Assembly: GCA_027021605.1 (NCBI GenBank)
Contig: JALUUA010000008.1
Location: 1 to 20,627 of the forward strand
Direction of reading: 5' to 3'
Source: Candidatus Bipolaricaulota bacterium
GTDB lineage: Bacteria > Bipolaricaulota > Bipolaricaulia > RBG-16-55-9
Length of the DNA: 20,627 nt
The position numbers and the translations under genes are program-made. The notes beneath the pieces were generated by a model. The model did no database searches, was not told the origin of the DNA, and saw only the letters and a program-made list of their open reading frames with translations. This document shows positions 6,334 to 14,679 of the stretch, piece by piece; the stretch's first letter is position 1; the number at the start of each line of letters is the position of its first letter.

Positions 6334-8283
6334 TTACCTTGGGGGCCTCCCGCTCGGGTCGTCGCAGCCCGCCGCTCCCGGGGGCGCCCCGAGGGGAAGC
6401 GCCGTGAGGAGGTCCCGAAGCGCCGGGGGCAGCTCCTCGCGCTCGGGGAGGACGGGGGCCCACTCCCGCAGCCGTGCGTCGAGCCGGGCGAGGATCGGGG
6501 CGAAGGGGAGCGTCCCCAGCCACACGAGTCCCCGCTTCGCCGCCCGGAGGAGGGAGGCGTCCCAGCGCCACTCGTAGCGCCCCTTCGCGCCCGCGACCCG
6601 AACGCCGAGGACCAAGGGGCACCTCTGCGCGTACGCGTTGAGGCCCTCGAGGATCCTTTGGGACGTCGCGGCGTCGAACCCGAAGAGCGGGAGGCCCTCC
6701 GGCGGGCCCTCCAGCCGCGCGCCCACCAGGACGAGAGCCGCCTCCCCCTCGAGCCGATCCCCCTCCTGCGCGATCTGCGCCGACAGGGAGGCGACGCCCT
6801 GCGCGGGGCGAAGCGGAAGCGAGCGCTCCCAGAGCGGACGGATTGCCGCCAGGTCGATCCTCTCGGCGCGGAGCTCGTAGCGGCGCTTCGGGGGCCGAGC
6901 CCGCTCGTCGAAGACGGCCGTAAACGAGACGAACGACCCCTCCGCCCCCGCCCCCACTCCCGTCCCCGGGTCGCCGAAGTACGCCTTTATCCCCAAGGTG
7001 ATGGGCCCCCGCCCCCGCTCGGGCCGCCAGGCGAAGTTCTCCACGACCACGTCCACGGCGGTCACGGGCGGGAGCTCCCCGTCCCCGCGAAACTCGTCCA
7101 CCAGCCGCAGGTGGAGGCGCTCGACCCGCAGGCGCTTTACGGCGAACGTGGGGAAGGGGGCCGGGAGGGGCTTGTAATCGAGGAGCAGGGGCGCGTTCGG
7201 CGGCGGGGGCTTCGGCTCTAAGAGCTTCACGAAGCGCTCCCAGAGCGTCTCCCCGTAGCGCTCGAGGAGCTGCACCCAGTCGACCTTCCCGGCCCGCTCC
7301 CGCAGCCACTCGAAGTAGGGCTGCCAATCGGGGCCCTCCGGGAGATCGTCGAGGTTGAGCGAGCCGTCCGCCTCCCGGCGCACCCCCAAGAAGACCTCCC
7401 CGAGGACGACCTCGTCGAGGACGACCCGGCGGCGGGTGAGCCCCCATAAGCTGAGGTCGGCGGTGATCTCGCGCACCCGGATGACGTCCTCCTCGGGGCG
7501 GTTGGGGTCCTGGACCGTGAGGCCCTCCAGCCACAGACGCCCCGTGAGGGCGTTGACCCGGGTTTGCTCCACGGCCACCTCGCCCCCCACCACGAGCGTC
7601 GCGCCCCGGGCGACGACCTCGCCCACGAGGAGGGGGGCCAGCCACGCCGCCGCCCCGTAGGCCGCCCCGTAGGCCAGCGGGAGCGCAACCAGGGCGGGCC
7701 TCCGCACGAAGCGGAACACCCCTCGCCTGCGCGGTCCCCGAAAGCGGACCCCGCCCCCCAAGAGGAGCCACGGAATCCAGCGAAACAGGCGCTGACGCCG
7801 CGAGAGGGCCCGCCAGGGGCGCGTCCGCTCCAGGCGGGCGAAAAAGACCTCGCGGTACGTCCGCACGAACGCCCGTATCCCGAAGAACGCGAGCCCCGCA
7901 GCGGGCAGCGCCAGCGCGTAGCTCCCCAGGACGGCGTAACGATCGAGCTCCAGCCAAGCCAGGACGGGGGCATGGGCGAGAGCGCTCCAGAGGGGCTCCC
8001 ACGCCCCCGGCTCCAGCAGGGCGCGGCCCAGGTCGTAGCTTGCGGGCAGCAGCAGCCACCCCGCGCCGCGGAAGAGCGCAAACGCCAGAAGCGTCGCACT
8101 AAAGCTCACGTTCAACAAAAACGCCAGCGTAAGCCAGAGCAGGGTGTTGGCCCCCCAGGGGACGAACCCCGCCAGCACCCCGAACGCGAAGCCCAGCCCT
8201 ACCTGGGTGGGCGTAAGCTCCGAGTTGAGCACGGCCAACAGGCGGCGCAGCAGGCGCAGTGCGGGCAGCACGGTAAGGAGCAT
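6334..8283 (-). CDS. Membrane protein fusing a DUF2062/TIGR03546-like and an AsmA/TIGR03545-like region
   Basis: A 649-aa protein starting at ATG 8283. Residues 1-150 hold several membrane segments and the pattern L-T-P-x-Q-V-G-L-G-F-A-F-G-V-L-A-G-F-V-P, typical of the DUF2062/TIGR03546 family. After a basic cytosolic linker (150-195) and another membrane segment (196-222), residues 223-649 look like TIGR03545/AsmA-type proteins: G-x-V-x-x-x-x-T-R-V-N-A-L-T-G-R-L, then L-x-G-L-T-R-R-R-V-V-L-D-E-V, and G-x-R-R-x-x-D-G-S-L-N-L-D-D. From memory these two families are usually separate adjacent genes; here they are one polypeptide. AsmA-like proteins span the periplasm and affect envelope lipid or protein traffic, but this one's role is unknown. 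The ribosome binding site is weak (GGGGAAGAAG). Confidence 0.72.
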   Translation of the reverse strand: MLLTVLPALRLLRRLLAVLNSELTPTQVGLGFAFGVLAGFVPWGANTLLWLTLAFLLNVSFSATLLAFALFRGAGWLLLPASYDLGRALLEPGAWEPLWSALAHAPVLAWLELDRYAVLGSYALALPAAGLAFFGIRAFVRTYREVFFARLERTRPWRALSRRQRLFRWIPWLLLGGGVRFRGPRRRGVFRFVRRPALVALPLAYGAAYGAAAWLAPLLVGEVVARGATLVVGGEVAVEQTRVNALTGRLWLEGLTVQDPNRPEEDVIRVREITADLSLWGLTRRRVVLDEVVLGEVFLGVRREADGSLNLDDLPEGPDWQPYFEWLRERAGKVDWVQLLERYGETLWERFVKLLEPKPPPPNAPLLLDYKPLPAPFPTFAVKRLRVERLHLRLVDEFRGDGELPPVTAVDVVVENFAWRPERGRGPITLGIKAYFGDPGTGVGAGAEGSFVSFTAVFDERARPPKRRYELRAERIDLAAIRPLWERSLPLRPAQGVASLSAQIAQEGDRLEGEAALVLVGARLEGPPEGLPLFGFDAATSQRILEGLNAYAQRCPLVLGVRVAGAKGRYEWRWDASLLRAAKRGLVWLGTLPFAPILARLDARLREWAPVLPEREELPPALRDLLTALPLGAPPGAAGCDDPSGRPPR

Positions 8284-8331
8284 CGTGTCTTCTTCCCCGT
8301 TTCGTTCGTTTCGCTCGTCCCAGCCGATCCC

Positions 8332-8360
8332 ACGCTACCCCGCAGCGGCGAAGGCGTCAA
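8332..8360 (-). promoter_or_regulatory. Possible promoter of the 649-aa membrane protein gene
   Basis: TTGACG (8360-8355), a 17-nt spacer and TAGCGT (8337-8332) on the minus strand; the -10 is a poor match. It sits in the 253-bp divergent gap 8284-8536, back to back with the stronger promoter at 8424-8453. The rest of the gap shows nothing else that I can name. Confidence 0.4.
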
Positions 8361-8423
8361 TCCCCGTCGGCCCCCTGTGGGGTGATGCCGGGTACATACC
8401 CGAAGCCCCCCTCGCGCGTATCC

Positions 8424-8453
8424 TTGACAGGACGGCAGTCGATGTGCTACAGT
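8424..8453 (+). promoter_or_regulatory. Sigma70 promoter of the barrel/Ig-repeat locus
   Basis: TTGACA (8424-8429, perfect) and TACAGT (8448-8453) with an 18-nt spacer. Transcription would start near 8460 and leave a leader of about 77 nt. That leader has potential pairing (CGTTTC 8455-8460 with GAAACG 8509-8514, GGCG 8476-8479 with CGCC 8513-8516), matching no riboswitch class I know. Confidence 0.68.
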
Positions 8454-8522
8454 TCGTTTCCAAGTGTTTAGGGGAGGCGCTACGGTCTTCTATAGTAACC
8501 GCGAAAACGAAACGCCGACCTA

Positions 8523-8528
8523 AGGAGG
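8523..8528 (+). promoter_or_regulatory. Perfect Shine-Dalgarno site deciding the ATG 8537 start
   Basis: TAAGGAGGT at 8521-8529, with core AGGAGG 8 nt before ATG 8537. This rules out the upstream extension of the same frame to 8144, which would run back through the promoter and into the divergent gene. Confidence 0.9.
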
Positions 8529-8536
8529 TTGACCGC

Positions 8537-9937
8537 ATGAGGGGGCAGGGCCCTCGCGCCGCAGCTCGGGCGGCCAGGGGAGGAGCAAACACCCGCGGGA
8601 AGCGAGACAACGCGAAGCGAGACAGCGCCAAGCCCGGGGAGAGGGGAAGGTGTAGGGCTTTCGCGTTTTGGGTCGGGATCTGTGGGCTCATCGGGCTCGG
8701 AGCGGTAGCGTTCCTGCCCGTCGTGGCCTACGGGGACGTGACGGGGACGCTCACCCTGGAGACGGTCCTCCACCCCACCCAGAGCCCCTCCTCCCAAGCC
8801 GAGGAGCGCGTCCACATCGTAGATTTCCGCGCCCACCTCGCCGGGGGCATTCAGACGAGCGGCCTGCTCCTGCAGGTGGATTCCCTGATGGGCACCCCCG
8901 GCTTCGAGCACGTGGTCCTCACCGCCTCCGGAACCCTGGGGGCCCTGAACCTGAGGGCCCTGGCCGCCTTTGCCCGCCCCTACGCCTCCGTCAGCCTCAC
9001 CTCCGACTTCACGGGTCCGATCAACGCCTTTACGTTTATCGTGCCCATCGGCCCGACCCTGTTCGTCACCCACCGGGTGGAGACCTCGCTGTCGGTCCTC
9101 GGGGTGCTCCTCAAGAACGTAGCGATCTTCGAGGACGTCAACTTCCAGCACCCCTTCTCCACGTTGACCCTCTCGCCGGGGGACCCACTCCCGGTGCTGC
9201 CCACCTACACGGCTCAGTCCCAGAGCTTCCGGTTCGGGGACGTCCTCACGGTGCAGGGGCAGTTCTACAACGGCTCCACCCTCACGATGGTCGTGGGGAT
9301 CAACGCCGACCCCGCCCAGGGGAAGGCGATCAAGGGCCACGGCTTCCCCGGAGCCGTCGTCGACAGCGAGATCCTCACCTTCGTCAAGGAGATTATCTCG
9401 CTGCAGGGCTGGCGGGTGGGGCAGGCTACCCTAGGGCTTTCGGCCACCTTCGAGGACGATCGCATCTCCGCGGCGGGGAGCCTCCGCTACCCCCTGAGCT
9501 GGGGGACGCTCACGGCGGCGTTCGCCTCCCCCGCAGGGGGCTTCCTCCCGCTGGTGCCCACCTCTGTAAGCGCGGTGCTCACCCCGTTTCCCCTGACGCT
9601 GACCTTGGGGCTCGACCCCATGGAGCTAAAGATCACGAACATCACGGGTTCTACTAACTTCCCCTTAAGCGCGATCTCGTCGGTGGCGCTGCAGCTGGTG
9701 GGGACGCCGGGGGTGGGGCTTCAATCCCTTACGGCGGCGCTGGTGGTCAACCATCCGGGCGGGTTCGTCTTCTCGGGGCGGGTGAACCTCTTCCCCGACG
9801 CGCCGTTGGTGGGGACCGCCACGGTGACCGCTCACCCGACCCCCTTCTTGAGCGTGCAGGGGACGGTGCAGATCTCGCCGAAGCAGCCACAACCCCAGGT
9901 GCTCCAAGCCCGGTTTTCCGCAACGTATCGATTCTGA
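8537..9937 (+). CDS. Predicted outer-membrane beta-barrel protein
   Basis: This 466-aa protein starts at ATG 8537. It has an unusually long basic N-region (residues 1-40, rich in Arg, Lys and Ala) before a hydrophobic core (41-63) and a probable signal-peptidase site near A-Y-G-D (64-67). The mature protein consists of short alternating strands rich in Thr, Ser, Val and Leu, separated by Gly, Pro and Asp turns. It has no cysteine after the signal region and ends in F-S-A-T-Y-R-F, the aromatic terminal signature read by the BAM complex. The repeated phrasing L-T-L-x-x-x-x-x-x-L-x-V resembles consecutive barrel strands. I recognise no named family. It is followed after 81 nt by the giant Ig-repeat protein on the same strand, with no clear terminator between. 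It could be an export or anchoring pore for that protein, or simply a co-expressed surface protein; this is inference. Confidence 0.72.
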   Translation: MRGQGPRAAARAARGGANTRGKRDNAKRDSAKPGERGRCRAFAFWVGICGLIGLGAVAFLPVVAYGDVTGTLTLETVLHPTQSPSSQAEERVHIVDFRAHLAGGIQTSGLLLQVDSLMGTPGFEHVVLTASGTLGALNLRALAAFARPYASVSLTSDFTGPINAFTFIVPIGPTLFVTHRVETSLSVLGVLLKNVAIFEDVNFQHPFSTLTLSPGDPLPVLPTYTAQSQSFRFGDVLTVQGQFYNGSTLTMVVGINADPAQGKAIKGHGFPGAVVDSEILTFVKEIISLQGWRVGQATLGLSATFEDDRISAAGSLRYPLSWGTLTAAFASPAGGFLPLVPTSVSAVLTPFPLTLTLGLDPMELKITNITGSTNFPLSAISSVALQLVGTPGVGLQSLTAALVVNHPGGFVFSGRVNLFPDAPLVGTATVTAHPTPFLSVQGTVQISPKQPQPQVLQARFSATYRF

Positions 9938-9962
9938 CTCGGCCTTAAGGGCATTTGAGAAT

Positions 9963-9992
9963 CTATGGGAAAGAACGCTATGGGAAAGGACG
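9963..9992 (+). repeat. 15-bp tandem duplication before the Ig-repeat gene
   Basis: CTATGGGAAAGAACG (9963-9977) is followed directly by a copy with one change (9978-9992). Each copy contains an ATG in the frame of the downstream gene. The start at 10019 is better supported, so these ATGs are probably not used. Confidence 0.75.
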
Positions 9993-10018
9993 CGAGAGGA
10001 AGAAAGGGAGGAATGGCG

Positions 10019-13000
10019 ATGCGCAGCCGACCAAAGCGGAGTTGGCGGCGGGGTAGCTCGTTCTCGTTGAAGACGGCCGTGGGAGCAGGGCTTTGGTTGG
10101 CTCTGGTGCTGGGAGCGGCCTTTGTGGGGTGGGCTCAAGACAGCACATCCACGACGGTGGACTGCACGCCAAACCCCGTGGTGGTCGGTCAGGCAACCAC
10201 CTGCACGGCTACGGTGCGGAATCTCGCTACGGCCGCGGACCCCACGGGGACGGTGACCTTCAGCACCTCCGGATCGGGGACGTTTAACCCCGGCACCGGC
10301 AGCTGTACCCTCGACGTGGGAACCCTAAACGACGGGCAATCCAGCTGTTCGGTGACTTACACCCCCACCGCGGTGGGAACGGGGACCCACACGATCACCG
10401 CGGACTACACACCCGACCCCGGCTTCCTCGCCAGCAGCGGAACCTTTGACCTTACGGTGAACAAAGCCGATACCACAACGACCATTACCTCCGATTCCCC
10501 GGACCCCTCTGTGATCAACGAGGGGTACACCGTGGCCGTGACGGTCACGGTCGACGCCCCAGGGAGCGGGACGCCCACGGGGACCGTGACCGTGGACGAC
10601 GGGGACGGGAACAGCTGCGTGATCACCCTCGTCGGCGGCTCGGGAAGCTGTGTGTTGACGTCGACCTCGCAGGGGACGAAGACGCTTACGGCTATCTACG
10701 GGGGCGATGCCGACTTCAACGGGAGCAGCGGCACCGCATCCCACCAAGTCAATCCGCGCCAGACCCAGACAACGGTAAGCTGCAGCCCCGATCCCGTCGT
10801 CCCCACCCAGGACAGCACCTGTACCGCTACCGTTACAGACGTCAGCCCGGGAACGCCGTCGGCTCCCTCGGGAAGCGTGACCTTCTCGCTGGATACGACT
10901 AACTCCGACGGCTCGGGAAGCTTTCCCTTCGGGAACACCTGCACCCTAACGAGCATAAGCTCCAGTGCCTCCGAGTGCTCGGTCATCTACCGCCCCAGCT
11001 CGGCGAACAACAACGTGTCCGGCAGCCCCGGCGTCCACAAGATCGATGCTTCCTACGGGGGCTCCTCCGTCCACGCAGCCAGCAGCGATCCCGACGGCTA
11101 CGGCCTCACCGTCAACCCCCGCCGGACCCAGACGACGGTTAGCTGCAGCCCCAACCCTGCGGACGGGGGGAGCACCGTCACCTGCACGGCTACCGTGACG
11201 GACACAGACCCGGACGGGACCCCCTCAACCCCGCAGGGGACGGTCAGCTTCAGCAGCTCCGGGACGGGGACCTTCTCCTCCAGCAGCTGCACCCTGGATC
11301 TTTCAGGGCAGTGCAGCGTGCAGTACACCCCCGCTGCAGGCAGCGACGGTACGCACACGATCACGGCTTCTTATGGGGGCTCGACCGTTCACGATACAAG
11401 CAACGGGACTACGGATCTAGCCGTGGACGACACCGCGCCCACGATCTCCCATACCGTAGGAACTCCGCAATATCCCTCCGGGTGTACAGACCACCCCGAC
11501 TGCTTCGTCACGGGCGGGACGACCCTCTCCGTTTCGGTGACCGACCCCACCGTCAACGGTGTGACGAGCGGGCTGGCCAGCTGCACCGTCACGGTGACGC
11601 CCCCCTCCGGCCCGGCCCAGAACCCCACGTGCACGATCTCGGGAAGCAGCGCCAACAGCAGCTTCACGCTCGACGGGCTCTTCCCCGGCGGTCCCGACGG
11701 GGAATACACCGTTACGGTGGACGCCCAGGACAACGTGGGCAACACGGCGGCTACGTATACCTTCCGCGTCTACCGCGATGACACCCCGCCCACCATCGCC
11801 GACCCGGTGCACACGAACACGATCTGCTATCCCGCTGCAAACTGCGATGCCCCGCCGGAGACCGTCCAGGCCGACACCTACGTGAAGGCCCTCGATCAGG
11901 CTTCTCCCTTCGTGGCCGCCAGCACCTTCGCGTACCCCTCGGTGGATGACGGAACAGGCTCTGGTGTGCAGGGCTGCACCCTCTCCGGGACCCAGTCCGA
12001 CGGGGCCTACACGGCGGGCACGAACTTCCGCATCGCCTCGGGCGACGGGCCGAAGAGCTTCAGCCTGACGTGTCAGGACAACTTGGGGAACTCGAGCACG
12101 AACACCTCGCCCACCCTCAACGTCGACGACACCCCGCCCACGATCACCGGCCCCCTCCACACGAACACCACCTGTGATCCTGTGGGGAACTGCGACGCGC
12201 CCCCGGAATTTGTAAGCGTAGGCGTCTACGTCAAGGCCCTCACCCAGGGGTCGCCCTTCGTGCCCGCGAGCACGTTTAAGTACGACGTGGCCGACGGTGG
12301 AAGCGGCCTGCCCGGCGGGCAGTGCATCCCGGGGCTCTCGGGCACGCAGCAGAACGGAACGTATACGCCGGGTGCGGACTTCAACGTCGCCTCCGGGGAC
12401 GGGCGCAAGACCTTTAGCATCGCTTGTGACGACAACCTGGGCAACCGGGCTACGAACACCTCGCCCGAGGTGATCGTGGACGACACCCCGCCCACGATCA
12501 CGCCCTCGATCCCCGGCTCGCCCACCTGGCCGGTGGGCTGCCAGGGCGGTCCCCCCAACTGCTACGTCAACTCCCTGACCACCCTGCGCTTTACGGTCGT
12601 GGACCCCGACGCGGGGACCGACCCCGGCAGCGGCTTTACGGGACCCAACTCCGGGTGCACGATCACGGTGACGGGGCCGGGACCGAACAGCCCCCCCTGC
12701 ACCGTCCTCCCGGGCGACAACGATTACACGCTCATAAACGGGGGCTTTGCCACCGACGGGGTCTACACGAACTACGCCGAGGCCACGGACGACCTCGGGA
12801 ACTACGCCCGCAGCGCGGATCTGGTGGTGGTGCTCGACAACACCCCGCCGCAGATCGGCAAGGACATCCCGGGCGCGCCCACGTATTTGGGCGGCTCGCC
12901 CCCGGGGACGGAGTGCGAGGGCGACCCCGGCACCGACTGCTACGTAAGCTCGATCACCACCCTGCGGGTCACGATCGTGGAGCCCCCCGCGGGCACGGAG

Positions 13001-14575
13001 CCCGGCAGCGGGCTCAACAACTGCACCATCGACGTCACAGGGCAGCACTACGGCAACGCCCACGATCCCGGCTGCACGGAGGGGAACAACGACTTCACCC
13101 TGCCCGCCTCCCTAAAGGACGATCGATATCAAATCACCGTGCCGATCGTCCAGGACAACCTGGGGAACACGAACTTCGACAACAGCCTGCTCGAGGTCAT
13201 CCTCGACAACACCCCGCCCACCATCGCGCCGCCGGTGCACCTCAACAAGACCTGCTGGCCCTTGGATCGCTGTGATGCCCCACCCGAAGTCATCACGGAC
13301 GGTACTTGGGTCAAAGCTCAAAGTAGGGGGAACTTTGACCCCAGCAATCCCCACTTGCCCACTTATTTAGGCCCGATTGAGCGTTCGAGATTCGAGTACC
13401 CCACCCTCTTCGATCCCGACATCGCCCCCGGCCTCCCCGGGAGCGGCCTTTTGGACTGCACCCTCTCCGGGGGGACCGACGCCGACGGGCTCTACGTCGC
13501 CGGGACGGACTTCTCGTTCCTGCCCGGGGACGGGACGCGCACCTTCCGGCTCGACTGCCGGGACAACTTGAGCTACAGCATCCCGGTCAACACGAGCTTT
13601 GACGACCGGACGCTCAACGTGGACGACACGCCCCCCGTCGCCTCGTTCGTGACGGCGGGCCCCCGCTACGACGACCCCACGGACGGGACGATCTTCGTCA
13701 AGACCACGACGGTGATCACCCCGGTGCTCACCGACGCTGGGGTGGGAGTGGACCTCAACGGCTACACGGGCGACCCCATGGACGGCCCACCCGGGAACCC
13801 GCCCTGCCTCCAGAACATTGACCAGGACGCGGCCCTGACGCTGCCGTGCCTTACGCCGTTTACCTTCCCGCCGCCGGATCGGGACCATCACTTCTGGATC
13901 GCCCGGCCCGACAAGCTGGGGAACGTGGCCGAGAGCCACTTCGTCTTCATCGTGGACGACACCCCGCCCGCGGTGCGGCTGATCGCCCCCGAGGAGCACG
14001 GGCAGTACCTCCTGCGGGAGCGGGTACCCGTACGGTGGGAGGCGACGGACGACGTCTCCTTCTTCGGTCCGCAGGAGTCGCCCTTCCTGCCGCCGGGGGT
14101 CGAGCCGCGCGGCTCCGGGATTGCCGAAGTGATCGCCACCGTCCCCAACGGCCACCCCATCGACACCGCCTCCGTGGGGGCGAAGATCTTTACGCTGACG
14201 GTCACCGACAACCTGGGCCACACGACGACCGTCACCGTGACGTACCTCGTGGTCTACGACTTCTTCCTGGACCCGGCCCTTGAGGAGGCCCTGGCCCGCG
14301 GTTTGGAGGTCGGCGACGAGGTCTCGTTGGCCTTCCGGCTCCGGGACGCCCACGGCGCGGTGGTGCCGGACGCCGAGCCCGTCATCGCGCTGGTGGACCC
14401 CGAAACGGGCGAGGTGGTGCGGGACTTCCGGCCCCACAACCGAGCCCGCTTCGACGCGGAAACGGGCTTTTACACCTTCGCCTTCTCCACGGAGGGCCTG
14501 GCACCGGGGGAGTACGAGATCTGGGTCCAGCCGGGGGACACCACCACCCGGAAGATCCAGCTGGTGGTGAAGTGA
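10019..14575 (+). CDS. 1518-aa cysteine-rich surface protein of Ig-like repeats
   Basis: I chose ATG 10019 because GGGAGG (10006-10011) sits 7 nt before it; the ATG at 10013 is only 1 nt from that site. A signal peptide spans residues 1-40 (twin-Arg-rich n-region, then VGAGLWLALVLGAAFVGWA). Four bacterial Ig-like 3 domains follow (about 41-469), with the repeated T-T-V-x-C-x-P-[DN]-P start, T-G-T-V-T-F strands and mostly four cysteines each. Next are eight units opening with D-[DN]-T-[AP]-P at residues 470, 587, 703, 821, 940, 1063, 1202 and 1313. Two unit types mix: one with H-[TL]-N-x-x-C and CDAPPE, the other with G-x-P-x-[YW] and C-[FY]-V. Many end in D-N-L-G-N. The last 100 residues resemble a macroglobulin-like domain. 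I see no enzyme motif and no anchor. Paired cysteines suggest disulfides outside the cytoplasm. A structural, adhesive or S-layer-like role is plausible. Confidence 0.82.
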   Translation: MRSRPKRSWRRGSSFSLKTAVGAGLWLALVLGAAFVGWAQDSTSTTVDCTPNPVVVGQATTCTATVRNLATAADPTGTVTFSTSGSGTFNPGTGSCTLDVGTLNDGQSSCSVTYTPTAVGTGTHTITADYTPDPGFLASSGTFDLTVNKADTTTTITSDSPDPSVINEGYTVAVTVTVDAPGSGTPTGTVTVDDGDGNSCVITLVGGSGSCVLTSTSQGTKTLTAIYGGDADFNGSSGTASHQVNPRQTQTTVSCSPDPVVPTQDSTCTATVTDVSPGTPSAPSGSVTFSLDTTNSDGSGSFPFGNTCTLTSISSSASECSVIYRPSSANNNVSGSPGVHKIDASYGGSSVHAASSDPDGYGLTVNPRRTQTTVSCSPNPADGGSTVTCTATVTDTDPDGTPSTPQGTVSFSSSGTGTFSSSSCTLDLSGQCSVQYTPAAGSDGTHTITASYGGSTVHDTSNGTTDLAVDDTAPTISHTVGTPQYPSGCTDHPDCFVTGGTTLSVSVTDPTVNGVTSGLASCTVTVTPPSGPAQNPTCTISGSSANSSFTLDGLFPGGPDGEYTVTVDAQDNVGNTAATYTFRVYRDDTPPTIADPVHTNTICYPAANCDAPPETVQADTYVKALDQASPFVAASTFAYPSVDDGTGSGVQGCTLSGTQSDGAYTAGTNFRIASGDGPKSFSLTCQDNLGNSSTNTSPTLNVDDTPPTITGPLHTNTTCDPVGNCDAPPEFVSVGVYVKALTQGSPFVPASTFKYDVADGGSGLPGGQCIPGLSGTQQNGTYTPGADFNVASGDGRKTFSIACDDNLGNRATNTSPEVIVDDTPPTITPSIPGSPTWPVGCQGGPPNCYVNSLTTLRFTVVDPDAGTDPGSGFTGPNSGCTITVTGPGPNSPPCTVLPGDNDYTLINGGFATDGVYTNYAEATDDLGNYARSADLVVVLDNTPPQIGKDIPGAPTYLGGSPPGTECEGDPGTDCYVSSITTLRVTIVEPPAGTEPGSGLNNCTIDVTGQHYGNAHDPGCTEGNNDFTLPASLKDDRYQITVPIVQDNLGNTNFDNSLLEVILDNTPPTIAPPVHLNKTCWPLDRCDAPPEVITDGTWVKAQSRGNFDPSNPHLPTYLGPIERSRFEYPTLFDPDIAPGLPGSGLLDCTLSGGTDADGLYVAGTDFSFLPGDGTRTFRLDCRDNLSYSIPVNTSFDDRTLNVDDTPPVASFVTAGPRYDDPTDGTIFVKTTTVITPVLTDAGVGVDLNGYTGDPMDGPPGNPPCLQNIDQDAALTLPCLTPFTFPPPDRDHHFWIARPDKLGNVAESHFVFIVDDTPPAVRLIAPEEHGQYLLRERVPVRWEATDDVSFFGPQESPFLPPGVEPRGSGIAEVIATVPNGHPIDTASVGAKIFTLTVTDNLGHTTTVTVTYLVVYDFFLDPALEEALARGLEVGDEVSLAFRLRDAHGAVVPDAEPVIALVDPETGEVVRDFRPHNRARFDAETGFYTFAFSTEGLAPGEYEIWVQPGDTTTRKIQLVVK

Positions 14576-14586
14576 AGAAGAAGTCG

Positions 14587-14679
14587 GTCAACGGATGCGA
14601 AGCGGATTAGCGGATTAACGGATGCGGATGATGATCGAGCCCTCGGGGCATCCGTTAATCCGTTTCCCCATCCGTTGAC
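14587..14679. repeat. Bipartite CGGAT-rich inverted repeat between convergent genes
   Basis: Two nested inverted-repeat pairs share nearly the same centre: 14587-14597 with 14669-14679 (11 bp, perfect) and 14611-14625 with 14648-14662 (15 bp, perfect). The left arm carries CGGAT five times, so it can also slip on itself. The element lies after the stop at 14575 and covers the last bases of the NAD kinase gene. No T-tract follows on either side. It may act as a two-way RNA 3'-end hairpin or be a dispersed REP-like element. Confidence 0.7.

Noticed and set aside
6320..8059. 579-aa minus-strand frame overlapping the 649-aa membrane protein
   Set aside because: Ala/Gly/Arg/Pro-rich without membrane pattern; the other frame shows the DUF2062-like motif and membrane helices.
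8144..8536. Upstream extension of the barrel gene to 8144
   Set aside because: It runs through a clear promoter and into the divergent 649-aa gene; a perfect Shine-Dalgarno site marks ATG 8537.
9965..10018. ATG 9965 or 10013 as the start of the Ig-repeat protein
   Set aside because: The first lies in a 15-bp tandem duplication without a ribosome site and the second is 1 nt from GGGAGG; ATG 10019 has the correct spacing.
11417..13063. 548-aa antisense frame inside the Ig-repeat gene
   Set aside because: Arg/Val/Gly/His-rich shadow with no recognisable domain, opposite a gene with conserved repeats and cysteine patterns.
10019..14575. Tandem repeats as a CRISPR array
   Set aside because: The repeats are protein modules of about 340-420 bp in an intact reading frame, with no short repeat-spacer pattern.
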